DNA of 13,197 nucleotides from Nanobdellati archaeon (GTDB lineage Archaea; EX4484-52; JAADEF01): assembly GCA_015521505.1 (NCBI GenBank), contig WAOB01000085.1:1-13197 (forward strand). Direction: 5' to 3'. The translations under genes were made by a program, and so were the position numbers. Every line of letters begins with the position of its first letter. Within the stretch, counting starts at the first letter, position 1. Positions 1 through 7,724 of this stretch are shown here, piece after piece. Under the pieces are notes generated by a model. The model made no database searches, was not told where the DNA came from, and saw only the letters and a program-made list of their open reading frames with translations.

Positions 1-268
1 TTATAAGATATAATAGTACTCCCCAAGGGATAGCATAAGTAAAAATACTAAGCAAATTTATTATTATAGAATCATTATATTTTATGATAAAATAATAAAG
101 CGATACTGACAGAGAAAGAGTGATGAGAAAGATAGCAAAATATTTTATTTCGATTAAAGAATATACGAATAATAGGTTTGAGAGAGAAAGGAGATTTAAG
201 GAAGTGATAGAGATATATAATAATACTGCTGACATGATGTTTAAGATAAAAATTAAAATATATATCAT
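1..268 (-). CDS. Partial polytopic membrane protein, last visible gene of the minD/surface-protein operon
   Basis: I do not recognise this protein. The frame opens with ATG at 268-266 and stays open to the left edge, so 89 residues are visible and the C-terminus is missing. A GGAGG ribosome site lies at 281-277, 8 bases before the ATG, and only 15 bases separate it from the stop of the 1122-residue gene, so the two are almost certainly co-transcribed. The product is extremely hydrophobic: likely membrane helices near residues 1-22, 43-62 and 68-89, with a weaker one near 25-39. Charged residues are few (E40, K42, K63, D66). An antisense frame on the plus strand (120-389) overlaps it and the end of the next gene; the ribosome site and operon position favour the minus-strand reading. 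It could be a membrane partner or channel-like subunit of the surface proteins, which is inference. Confidence 0.7.
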   Translation of the reverse strand, partial: MIYILIFILNIMSAVLLYISITSLNLLSLSNLLFVYSLIEIKYFAIFLITLSLSVSLYYFIIKYNDSIIINLLSIFTYAIPWGVLLYLI

Positions 269-283
269 TATTTCAGCCTCCTT

Positions 284-3200
284 TTATTTATTGATTTTAT
301 TTAAAAGAGATTCTTTTAATTTTTTGATATATTCTGCTCTTCTATTTTCCTGTACTTGCGGATTGAACGAATATCCTTTTTCTGGATGATATGTGCTTTT
401 TGGAGTGGTAAATAGATAATAACCAATACCTCCGACAATCCCTATAACAAACAAAAGACCTATAAACCACCACACCCAAGATGATCTACTTTCCTGGGAA
501 GAGGATTCAAGAATTTCTATGTTCTTTTGCACTTTTTCGAGTAAGGAATATGCTCCTACATAATCGCCGTTTTTTATTTTTTCCTCTGCTTTTTGAAGGT
601 ATGTTTTTGTTTGTTGATATACTACCTTCATATTTTCAGAAGGGGATATATCTTCTATCTTTTCCTTTAACTTATTCAGGAGATCTTCTATCTCCTTTTT
701 CTTTTCCTCTGTTGGCAGTAATGTTATTTTTATTGTTTTCTCTACTGTTTTATTGTTGTATGAGACTTCGATGCTGATAGTGTATTCTCCTACTCTTTTT
801 GTTGGAGAACTTATAGCTATAGTAAATACTTTTTCTTCTGATGGTTCTAATGATACTATATCAAAATTGTGTGTTATGTCAAGATTTTCTTTATCATACA
901 CGAGACTTATACTCAATTTCTCTGCTTTGGCTTTACCAATGTTTTTAATTTTTATAGTTATATTCAGTGTTTCATTTATCAATATAGAATAGTCTTCTTT
1001 TTCTGTTATGATTTCTAACTCGGGCTCATTGGATTCAGTCTCTTGATTTTGTTGGTTCTCGCTTTCTTGATTCTCTTCGGTTTGGTTTGTTTCTTGATTT
1101 GTGTCTTGTGTTGTGGATTGCTGATCTTGTTGCTGTTGAGATATAGCATCTACCGTTATTCCTTTAGAAGGATATGAATAAAAGTATACTTTGTATGAGA
1201 ATCCGCTTCCATTAATTGGTAAAAACCACGAATCTGAGGTTGATGTACTAACAGAGATTGTTGCGGATCCATCGTCTTCTGCTTTTAGAGGTATAGAACA
1301 GGAAGACGATATGTTAGAAGTGACCCAATAACATTTATAAGTTGATTTTCCAGAGAACGAAAGTATATTGGAATTAGATGTTTTGACAACTGCCTGAACT
1401 TTCTCAACATTTATTGTCCCTATATTGTTAAGATTTAAAGACATGGTCGAGGCATCTCCTTCTACCATGCTTGAAGGACTGCTCTGGAAATAGATTTCTA
1501 CAAAAGGTGCGTTAATAGAATAACTTCTTGAAGTGCTATTTATGGAAGCGTAGTTTTCTAAAGACGATTTAAGAATTATGTTATGGTTCCCAAATTCAAA
1601 ATATCTGTTGTTTGTCATATTTGGTGTTTGATATACTATCTTATACGTTCCATTACCAAAATCATTTATCAAGTAAATCTTACCTCTGTTTGTTTTATAT
1701 TTTCTTTCGTAATGCCACTCATCATACATAGTAAGGTTTTGTGTTTTCAATCCTGTAACAGGAGTGTTATCAAAATGTTTTACATATACAAAGAGAGTAA
1801 GGTTTGTTCCTGGTTTGAGGTTTGATGAACCCCCTGTAATGTTATAGGATGTTATTAATGCAGGATAAACTTCTAATGTTGAGTTTTGATTGTTCCAGTT
1901 ATAATCCTTGCTTGTGGTGTCAAACGCTTCAACACGTACATATACTTTATTCGTAGACTTTATTGTATAGTTAAATCTTATTATTTGTAAAGATCCTGCA
2001 CTGACAGAGACCACACTGGAATTGAATGCTATTATAGAGGTACAAGACCTGTCGGGGCACACTTTAAATGTTGTATTGACATTACTATTTAATGTACCAT
2101 AATTAGAGATGTTGTATGTTATAACAATATCATCTCCTTCCTTATATTTTGTAGGTGCATGATCTATATATTTCACCATTATATCTGGTAGACTTACAAC
2201 TTTTATCGTTATTTCCTCAAAATCCAAGAGATTAAAATCATTTATACACGATACTGTTATGTTATAATACCCTTCTCCCAAGGCAGGAGATGAAAGAGAA
2301 TATATTCCTGAGGTAAGATATTTCATCTCATCTAAAAGCGTGCTGTTGCTATAGAGAGTACATGTCGAATTTTGGGCATAAAAGTCATTTATCTTGAACT
2401 TTACTCTAAACGGTTTTGCAAGTATTACAGAGTTGTTTGATGGAGAGAGAATCTCAATTACAGGAGAGTATTGTAGCTTTGTATTGTTAACTTTAGTTAT
2501 GTTATATTTTATTGTCTTTCTAAAGTAGTCGCTAATTGTGAAATTCAATATATAATACCCATCATAAATGTTTTTCTTATGGAGTGTTATATTTTCTATG
2601 ACATACGAAAGATTAAACGATTTATTCGTTATGATAAAGTAGTTCTGACTCATATTGATATAAGAGAGATTAACAGACAGATCATATATTTTTGGTGAAT
2701 TTGCGCTGATAAACCCTGTAGGTTTGGACCATATTCCTTTTACTGAAAAGTTTTCTGGATAATATATTATGGCAGACAAACCAAGAATTTGAGGAGGAGA
2801 TGAAGACACGTCTGTTAGGAGCGCCACTGCAGAAAGGGCTGTAAAAGAACCCTCACCATAGAGTTGAACGGTAAGATAATACGTTTCATTAGTATTTCTG
2901 TCTTTCCAGAAATATAATGTTGAATCGTATTCAAATTTAAAATTGTCTGTAATTGTTTTATTAGAGATATAATATGGCACATACCCATAATATAAGCCCT
3001 TATCTTCCAAATGTGGATATGTGGAGTTGAGATAAACAATGAATAAGTCTGTTTTGTATAATCCGCTTTCGTTTACATTCATTTCGTATGTTGCCGTATT
3101 ATTTCTACTTATTTCTTCAATGGATGTTGTGTTTTTTAATATAACTCTTGGCGATAAGCCATCTATTAGTACTCTATAAGTATAATTCATCTTTGTGTTG

Positions 3201-3652
3201 TTATCATAAAGCATTTCAAAAACCATGCTTCTTTGTTGCTCGTCTTGTATGTTGATTGTTTGTGTCAGATTTATTTGAAAGTTCTGATATGTCGTTTTAT
3301 CTACAATAGATGAAAAAGATGTTGATGATATGTTGAAATAGACAATCGACTTGTTTACCGGATTAATGAACCGGCTCGCATTAGGACTTGTTGTGATAGT
3401 ATTAGTATCGTTAGCAATAAATCCAGGTAGGTAGATGGTTATTTTCTTTATGTTTGTGTCTGTGGCCATTATAGAGAAATTTAACACACCAGAACCATTT
3501 TTTATTATTGTATGATATAAAGGATGTTTTATTTCATCTACTGTGTCTTCTCCTCCTATAATGGTATAGAATTTTATATCAAAAGCGTAACTTTGCGTAA
3601 GTATCAAGATTAACAAAGCTGATATGAAAACTAAAAAATTAGTCTTTCTCAT
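284..3652 (-). CDS. Giant secreted, membrane-anchored surface protein with Ig/CARDB-like domains
   Basis: The 1122-residue product has a signal peptide (about 1-23, ending SYA), a long extracellular region and one membrane helix at about 1058-1081, followed by a basic cytoplasmic tail of some 40 residues: a type I membrane protein. Ig-like segments are visible near 397-486. A CARDB-type domain covers about 488-596 and a second CARDB/NEW3-like domain about 884-978. Between them, residues 838-878 form a Gln/Asn/Glu/Thr-rich linker. Residues 982-1053 look helical, possibly a short coiled-coil stalk before the membrane. I count about 44 N-X-S/T sequons by hand, so heavy N-glycosylation is expected. 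Cys pairs (431/469, 532/537, 774/785) may form disulfides. The ATG at 3652 is supported by an AAGGAGGGG ribosome site just upstream. CARDB domains are adhesion-like in other archaeal surface proteins; the exact role here is unknown. It may be an S-layer-associated protein or an adhesin. Confidence 0.88.
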   Translation of the reverse strand: MRKTNFLVFISALLILILTQSYAFDIKFYTIIGGEDTVDEIKHPLYHTIIKNGSGVLNFSIMATDTNIKKITIYLPGFIANDTNTITTSPNASRFINPVNKSIVYFNISSTSFSSIVDKTTYQNFQINLTQTINIQDEQQRSMVFEMLYDNNTKMNYTYRVLIDGLSPRVILKNTTSIEEISRNNTATYEMNVNESGLYKTDLFIVYLNSTYPHLEDKGLYYGYVPYYISNKTITDNFKFEYDSTLYFWKDRNTNETYYLTVQLYGEGSFTALSAVALLTDVSSSPPQILGLSAIIYYPENFSVKGIWSKPTGFISANSPKIYDLSVNLSYINMSQNYFIITNKSFNLSYVIENITLHKKNIYDGYYILNFTISDYFRKTIKYNITKVNNTKLQYSPVIEILSPSNNSVILAKPFRVKFKINDFYAQNSTCTLYSNSTLLDEMKYLTSGIYSLSSPALGEGYYNITVSCINDFNLLDFEEITIKVVSLPDIMVKYIDHAPTKYKEGDDIVITYNISNYGTLNSNVNTTFKVCPDRSCTSIIAFNSSVVSVSAGSLQIIRFNYTIKSTNKVYVRVEAFDTTSKDYNWNNQNSTLEVYPALITSYNITGGSSNLKPGTNLTLFVYVKHFDNTPVTGLKTQNLTMYDEWHYERKYKTNRGKIYLINDFGNGTYKIVYQTPNMTNNRYFEFGNHNIILKSSLENYASINSTSRSYSINAPFVEIYFQSSPSSMVEGDASTMSLNLNNIGTINVEKVQAVVKTSNSNILSFSGKSTYKCYWVTSNISSSCSIPLKAEDDGSATISVSTSTSDSWFLPINGSGFSYKVYFYSYPSKGITVDAISQQQQDQQSTTQDTNQETNQTEENQESENQQNQETESNEPELEIITEKEDYSILINETLNITIKIKNIGKAKAEKLSISLVYDKENLDITHNFDIVSLEPSEEKVFTIAISSPTKRVGEYTISIEVSYNNKTVEKTIKITLLPTEEKKKEIEDLLNKLKEKIEDISPSENMKVVYQQTKTYLQKAEEKIKNGDYVGAYSLLEKVQKNIEILESSSQESRSSWVWWFIGLLFVIGIVGGIGYYLFTTPKSTYHPEKGYSFNPQVQENRRAEYIKKLKESLLNKINK
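1019..1138 (-). repeat. Low-complexity Gln/Asn/Glu/Thr linker coding region
   Basis: This stretch encodes residues 839-878 of the 1122-residue surface protein. It is dominated by Gln, Asn, Glu and Thr with CAA/CAG/AAC/GAA codons. It separates the upper Ig-like region from the membrane-proximal CARDB-like domain and probably acts as an unstructured spacer. Length variation between strains would be expected. Confidence 0.75.
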
Positions 3653-3656
3653 AAAA

Positions 3657-3666
3657 CCCCTCCTTA
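3657..3666 (-). promoter_or_regulatory. Ribosome binding site of the 1122-residue surface protein
   Basis: Read on the minus strand this is TAAGGAGGGG, four bases (TTTT) before the ATG at 3652. It lies in the 25-base gap after the 789-residue gene and fixes the start. No TATA box fits in the gap, so the gene depends on an upstream promoter. Confidence 0.75.
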
Positions 3667-3677
3667 CAGGATTAATT

Positions 3678-6047
3678 TTAAAATTTTTTTCTTAAAAACA
3701 ACCCTCTTCTTATAATTGGTTGTCTTTTTGATCTTTTTTTAATTGTTATAATGACAAAGGCAGCTATGAAAAACCCTATAATTAAATAGTAGTTTATGTT
3801 GTTTGATATATTTATTGCAGAAAATTTACCTGTAACTGAATCAAGAACACCTCTAGATTGCTCTTTAGTTATTTTATTTGTTGTGTTGGTAATGGTTCTG
3901 TTTTCTAATACCTTTACTGTAAAACTTATGTCTTCTGTTGCTTCTCTTGATTTAATACGCATATTTACAAAATAATAATCTTTACATTCATTACACGTTA
4001 ATTTTAGCCTCATCCTTACTTTCACGTTGTCGTTAGGTTTTAGTGTTTCAACGAATGCAGGTGTGAATACATACCAATCCTCTTTTAATCCTGCAACACT
4101 TATCTGTATGTCTGTCAACTCTAAATCTCCTTCGTTTTTAATTTCTATTGTTATCTCTTTATCTTTACCTTTCTCCACCTCTACTATCTCATCAACATAG
4201 GCAACTAATTTAATCCTTTTTTCTACATTGAATTTAAATGTTATGTTTTTTGCATCTATTTTATTCGAAGGAACGTAAATTACTAGTTCTTTACTTTCTA
4301 TTCTGGTTTTTGGCATCGGTGCTAAGAAAGAGATCTCAAACTTTCCGTTTTTGTCTGATACCACTTCTCCGAATATCTCTGTACCCTTTACATAATAATT
4401 CAATTTTATCCCTTCAACAGGTTTACCATCAAAATCTTTTACAAAACCTATTACTCTAACATCATCATCGACAAAATAATCTTTGTCTTCGCTTTCAAGA
4501 GATATAAAGATTTTCTTTTTCTCAACTAATATTATATTACCTTTAAAGTTATCAACATAAACGTTGTTTGAAATAACATTCAACGAGTATTCATATTTTA
4601 ATGTATCTCCTGCACATAAGTTCATTCCATAATTCCAATAATCGCAATATAGTGCCATGATGTTTCTTTCATCAATAAGTTTTGAATCAGAATATGTGAT
4701 TTTAGCATTTGCTTTTTCATAGGGAGCAGATATCTCAACAACAAATGCTTTAATAGTTCTAAAACCTTCCATACTATAAGAAGGATAGTTTATTCTTAAG
4801 AAGCTATCTATCGAGTTATCTATTTTCAGGTTATAGACATTCACTTCATCTGAATAGTAGTTTTGTGATGTCCCTGCTTGGATGGTTAAATTATATGTTC
4901 CTTTTGGAATTAATATATTATATGTTCCTTTATTATCTGTGTTGAATACATAAATTTTCTTACCATTATCAAATATAAATTTTGCATATAACGGGTTTCC
5001 TGAAGATGTTTTCAAATTTCCCTTTAATGAAACAACATATTCTACTCTTAATATCTCAAAACTCAGGGTTGGGTATGTATTGTAATTTAAAATTTTAAGG
5101 TAAATCTTTTGTTCACTACTATTGTAGCTTTGAGGCTTGACTATTTCAACATTTGCTATATATTTTTGCTTTTCAGCGTCGTAAACAACTCTGCTATTTA
5201 ATTCTCTATTACCTAAATAGAATTTTATGTTGGAATCACTTAATGTTACTATTTCACTACCCTTTTCATAAACTTGAAACTCTATCTTTACTATTTTTGA
5301 AGAATCGACTTTTATAGTTGATCCTTTAGAGGGAGAAAATATTTTCAAAGAGACAGGGGAAAGAACATTTAGTGATCTTGGAGAAGATGTTTTGAGGGAA
5401 AGAGTTTTACCTTTGTGGTTATACGTGCCTTCAACAATGATGTCGTATACTCCTTCTTTTACGAAATAAGGAATAGGAAAAACAACAATCATAGGCGAGG
5501 AATACGAAACAAGAACATCGGGAATAACATACACGTTTTCAGGGGATTTTAGTTTTACAATGATGTTTGTTAGCAAATCGTTTTGTAAGGATATGTAATT
5601 TGATTTGAGGGAGATTTGCAAATTTGTAAAGTACTCTCCCTGATAAATTTCTTCAGGATCATTATAGGTGGGAGATATTATTTCTAAATCTATTCTATCT
5701 ACAACAACATATATCTCTTTTATTTCCGGTGCTGATTGATTATAGTATTTACAAGAAACCACTATTGTCTTATTACCATAATTTCCAGGGATGTTGAATA
5801 TCTGCAGTGTTGCAGAGTAAAATGCTCCATTATATGTTGCTGGCACATAGGCAAAGTTATCAAACCTTGCAGATGCTGTTTCAACAGGCAGGTTACTGTT
5901 GCAATTAAAGTTTACAGTAATTTGACGTACATCATCATCTTTAGAAAAAAGCACTATATCATCATAACTAAGAATATCTATCCCTGCATAAGCGCTTTCT
6001 ACCATCAGAGATAACACAATCAATATTAACACATGTTTTTTCATCAT
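3678..6047 (-). CDS. Secreted, membrane-anchored multi-domain surface protein with NEW3/CARDB-like domain
   Basis: The 789-residue product begins with a signal peptide (about 1-21, ending AYA). It continues through several beta-sandwich-like segments and ends with a membrane helix at about 752-769 and a very basic tail (770-789) that should face the cytoplasm. Around 340-405 it resembles a carboxypeptidase-regulatory-like fold (GNPLYAKFIFDNGKK, then NTDNKGTYNILIPKGTYNLTI). Around 513-605 it resembles an MG2/bacterial Ig-like module (DDDVRVIGFVKDFDGKPVEG). Residues 616-714 look like the NEW3/CARDB group (EITIEIKNEGDLELTDIQIS). A Cys pair, C685 and C688, sits inside the last domain. The ATG at 6047 overlaps the minD stop by 4 bases (ATGA), so translation is probably coupled. 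A second ATG follows at once. Architecture and tandem placement match the 1122-residue partner, suggesting they work together; substrate or ligand is unknown. Confidence 0.87.
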   Translation of the reverse strand: MMKKHVLILIVLSLMVESAYAGIDILSYDDIVLFSKDDDVRQITVNFNCNSNLPVETASARFDNFAYVPATYNGAFYSATLQIFNIPGNYGNKTIVVSCKYYNQSAPEIKEIYVVVDRIDLEIISPTYNDPEEIYQGEYFTNLQISLKSNYISLQNDLLTNIIVKLKSPENVYVIPDVLVSYSSPMIVVFPIPYFVKEGVYDIIVEGTYNHKGKTLSLKTSSPRSLNVLSPVSLKIFSPSKGSTIKVDSSKIVKIEFQVYEKGSEIVTLSDSNIKFYLGNRELNSRVVYDAEKQKYIANVEIVKPQSYNSSEQKIYLKILNYNTYPTLSFEILRVEYVVSLKGNLKTSSGNPLYAKFIFDNGKKIYVFNTDNKGTYNILIPKGTYNLTIQAGTSQNYYSDEVNVYNLKIDNSIDSFLRINYPSYSMEGFRTIKAFVVEISAPYEKANAKITYSDSKLIDERNIMALYCDYWNYGMNLCAGDTLKYEYSLNVISNNVYVDNFKGNIILVEKKKIFISLESEDKDYFVDDDVRVIGFVKDFDGKPVEGIKLNYYVKGTEIFGEVVSDKNGKFEISFLAPMPKTRIESKELVIYVPSNKIDAKNITFKFNVEKRIKLVAYVDEIVEVEKGKDKEITIEIKNEGDLELTDIQISVAGLKEDWYVFTPAFVETLKPNDNVKVRMRLKLTCNECKDYYFVNMRIKSREATEDISFTVKVLENRTITNTTNKITKEQSRGVLDSVTGKFSAINISNNINYYLIIGFFIAAFVIITIKKRSKRQPIIRRGLFLRKKF

Positions 6048-6796
6048 ATTAACCCCAGTAATGATTTTATCTTATAAAACCTTGGAAGTTTATACGTTTT
6101 TCCAATTATTTTTGCTGCTATTTTCTTAAATTCAATTGCTGCAGGTGAAAACGGTTTGTAAGCAACAACAGGTATTTTCTGATAAATACTCTCTCTAACA
6201 TATGGGTCTTCAGGGACGACACCATAAATGGTTGATTCAACCATCATCTCTATTTCAGGTATTGTTAGCTCATAAGGGTTATTTGAGTATCTATTTACAA
6301 CAACTCCTGTTAGATGTCTTTTTTGCTTTTCTGCAACTCTAGAAAGTTTCATGGCATTTGTTACTGTAGGGATTTCAGGATTAGTAATAACCATAATCTC
6401 TCTACATGCAGACATGACAGCAATAACTTCCTCATTTATTCCTGGAGGAGAATCTATCAAGACAAGATCTGCAGGTATTTCTGATATTATTTTCCTTAGA
6501 TTTTTTATATCTGCTTTAAGAGAACTTAGATCCAAAGATGCAGGAATAACTCTTAATCCTGTATGATGTATGTACAATGCTTTTTCAATATCTATATCTT
6601 TGGTTAAAACATCTTGTAAACCATGAGGAAAGTTATACATACCAAGGTGTAATCCAAGATTGGATGCAGTAATATCGGCATCTATAACCACAACGTCTTC
6701 TCCAAATTGATGTAATGCTAAACCTATATTCAAAGAAGAGACAGTTTTCCCTACTCCTCCCTTACCGGACATAATTCCAATAATTCTTTGGGGCAT
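6044..6796 (-). CDS. minD: MinD/ParA-family ATPase
   Basis: This 250-residue protein is a deviant-Walker-A ATPase of the MinD branch. Visible motifs are SGKGGVGKT (10-18) with signature Lys12, switch I around VIDADITASNLGLHLG (37-52), and switch II DSPPG (115-119). MinD proteins dimerise with ATP and bind the membrane or a partner to set position inside the cell. The extreme C-terminus (about 236-250, ending YKIKSLLGLI) has the pattern of a MinD amphipathic membrane-targeting helix. No MinC or MinE is nearby; archaeal MinD paralogues often serve other positioning tasks, such as surface appendages or chemosensory arrays. Here it is the first gene of an operon of membrane-anchored surface proteins, so placement of that assembly is the natural guess. 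The ATG at 6796 has a GGTGAT ribosome site three bases upstream. The family call is firm; the role is inferred. Confidence 0.93.
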   Translation of the reverse strand: MPQRIIGIMSGKGGVGKTVSSLNIGLALHQFGEDVVVIDADITASNLGLHLGMYNFPHGLQDVLTKDIDIEKALYIHHTGLRVIPASLDLSSLKADIKNLRKIISEIPADLVLIDSPPGINEEVIAVMSACREIMVITNPEIPTVTNAMKLSRVAEKQKRHLTGVVVNRYSNNPYELTIPEIEMMVESTIYGVVPEDPYVRESIYQKIPVVAYKPFSPAAIEFKKIAAKIIGKTYKLPRFYKIKSLLGLI

Positions 6797-6799
6797 GTT

Positions 6800-6847
6800 A
6801 TCACCTACAAGTATATAAATATATTAACATATCAAACTATTTAAAAA
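6800..6847 (-). promoter_or_regulatory. Promoter and ribosome site of the minD/surface-protein operon
   Basis: Read on the minus strand, the TATA-type box TTTTTAAATA lies at 6847-6838. Transcription would then begin near 6816, giving a leader of about 20 bases with the ribosome site GGTGAT at 6805-6800 directly before the minD ATG. A second TATA-like string (TTTATATA, around 6819-6812) is closer to the ATG and would leave no room for the ribosome site, so the farther box is preferred. Confidence 0.55.
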
Positions 6848-6877
6848 TTACATAAAATTTCAAATAATAAAAGAATC

Positions 6878-6917
6878 TTTTTAAATATTATTACTGCATT
6901 TAAACAGAAACAGGAGG
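6878..6917 (+). promoter_or_regulatory. Promoter and ribosome site of the metallophosphoesterase gene
   Basis: TTTTTAAATA at 6878-6887 is the same ten bases as the divergent minD box. Initiation would fall near 6909, followed at once by AGGAGGG (6912-6918). That ribosome site is 12 bases before the TTG at 6930 and 24 bases before the ATG at 6942, so it argues mildly for the TTG start. Confidence 0.5.
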
Positions 6918-6929
6918 GACTCTATTACT

Positions 6930-7724
6930 TTGTGGTTTATTATGAGAGAAGCGGTATGGAAATATAAAAAGAAAATTGACGGTTTTGAGATAACCTCTTT
7001 TGGCGGAGTTTTTTTTGAAGATGATGGAAAAAAGTATTTTGTTGTTGGTGATTTACATTTAGGTATGGAAGATGCTTTAAGACAAAGAGGAATCTCTCTT
7101 CCAAAAAAGCAACTTACTCAAATCAAGAGGAAATTATCTATGATAAAAGATCTTTATGGTGATGATCTAACTATAATCCTTAATGGTGATATTAAACATG
7201 AATTTTCTGATATGAGTTATAATGAAATGAGAGAGGTAACGCACATATTAGAATACTTATTGGAAAGGTTTGAGGATGTTGTTGTAATAAGAGGTAATCA
7301 TGATAATTATGTTGTATCAATCCTTCAAAGGAAAGGCATAGAACTAATTAATCGTTTTGAGACTACTAACTTTTATGTTGAACACGGACATAAGGATGTT
7401 TCTTATAAAGATATATCGAAACATATTATTCTGAGTCATGAACATCCTGCGGTAACTCTTAGAGATGATGTAGGTGCTTCAATTAAACTGGACGCTTTTC
7501 TTATTTACAAGTATTATAGTAAGTATATTATTATAACCCCTTCTTTCAGTTCATACTCTGCAGGGGCAGATGTTTTAAGGTCTCTATCAGAAGAATTTTC
7601 TATCAATATTTTAAATGAAATAGGTATAGAAAATTTTTCGGTTTATGGTATTTTCGAGGATGAAATTCTTTATTTAGGGAAAGTTAGGGAGATAAAAAAA
7701 GCAACAACTCTTCTTAGACTTTGA
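6930..7724 (+). CDS. Archaeal metallophosphoesterase, SbcD/Mre11-related (COG1407/TIGR00024 type)
   Basis: The 264-residue product carries the full calcineurin-like set of metal ligands: GDLHLG (40-45), NGDIKH (85-90), RGNHD (121-125), an EHGH motif (151-154) and SHEHPAV (169-175), the last standing in for the usual GHxH. This is the compact archaeal family described as ICC-like or SbcD-related phosphoesterases, which keep the two-metal core but lack the DNA-capping domain of true SbcD/Mre11. The in vivo substrate of the family is not settled; a phosphodiesterase or nuclease is expected. The start may be TTG at 6930 (ribosome site 12 bases upstream) or ATG at 6942 (260 residues). It has its own promoter, divergent from minD. 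Its last 11 bases overlap the convergent Nudix gene. Confidence 0.87.
   Translation: MWFIMREAVWKYKKKIDGFEITSFGGVFFEDDGKKYFVVGDLHLGMEDALRQRGISLPKKQLTQIKRKLSMIKDLYGDDLTIILNGDIKHEFSDMSYNEMREVTHILEYLLERFEDVVVIRGNHDNYVVSILQRKGIELINRFETTNFYVEHGHKDVSYKDISKHIILSHEHPAVTLRDDVGASIKLDAFLIYKYYSKYIIITPSFSSYSAGADVLRSLSEEFSINILNEIGIENFSVYGIFEDEILYLGKVREIKKATTLLRL

Noticed and set aside
120..389. Plus-strand frame of 89 codons starting with GTG, hydrophobic in the middle
   Set aside because: It is antisense to the left-edge membrane gene (ATG 268, GGAGG site) and to the end of the 1122-residue gene. It has no good ribosome site at its start, and its hydrophobic stretch is explained by AT richness opposite real coding sequence.
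481..992. Two overlapping plus-strand frames (481-777 and 753-992) inside the 1122-residue gene
   Set aside because: They lie opposite clearly structured coding sequence with domain and membrane features, and have no promoter or ribosome site.
1019..1138. Possible CRISPR-like or tandem DNA repeat suggested by the Gln/Asn-rich stretch
   Set aside because: There are no regularly spaced identical units; it is low-complexity coding sequence in frame with the surface protein.
6351..6566. Plus-strand frame opposite minD
   Set aside because: The minus strand carries intact MinD motifs; this is an antisense shadow.
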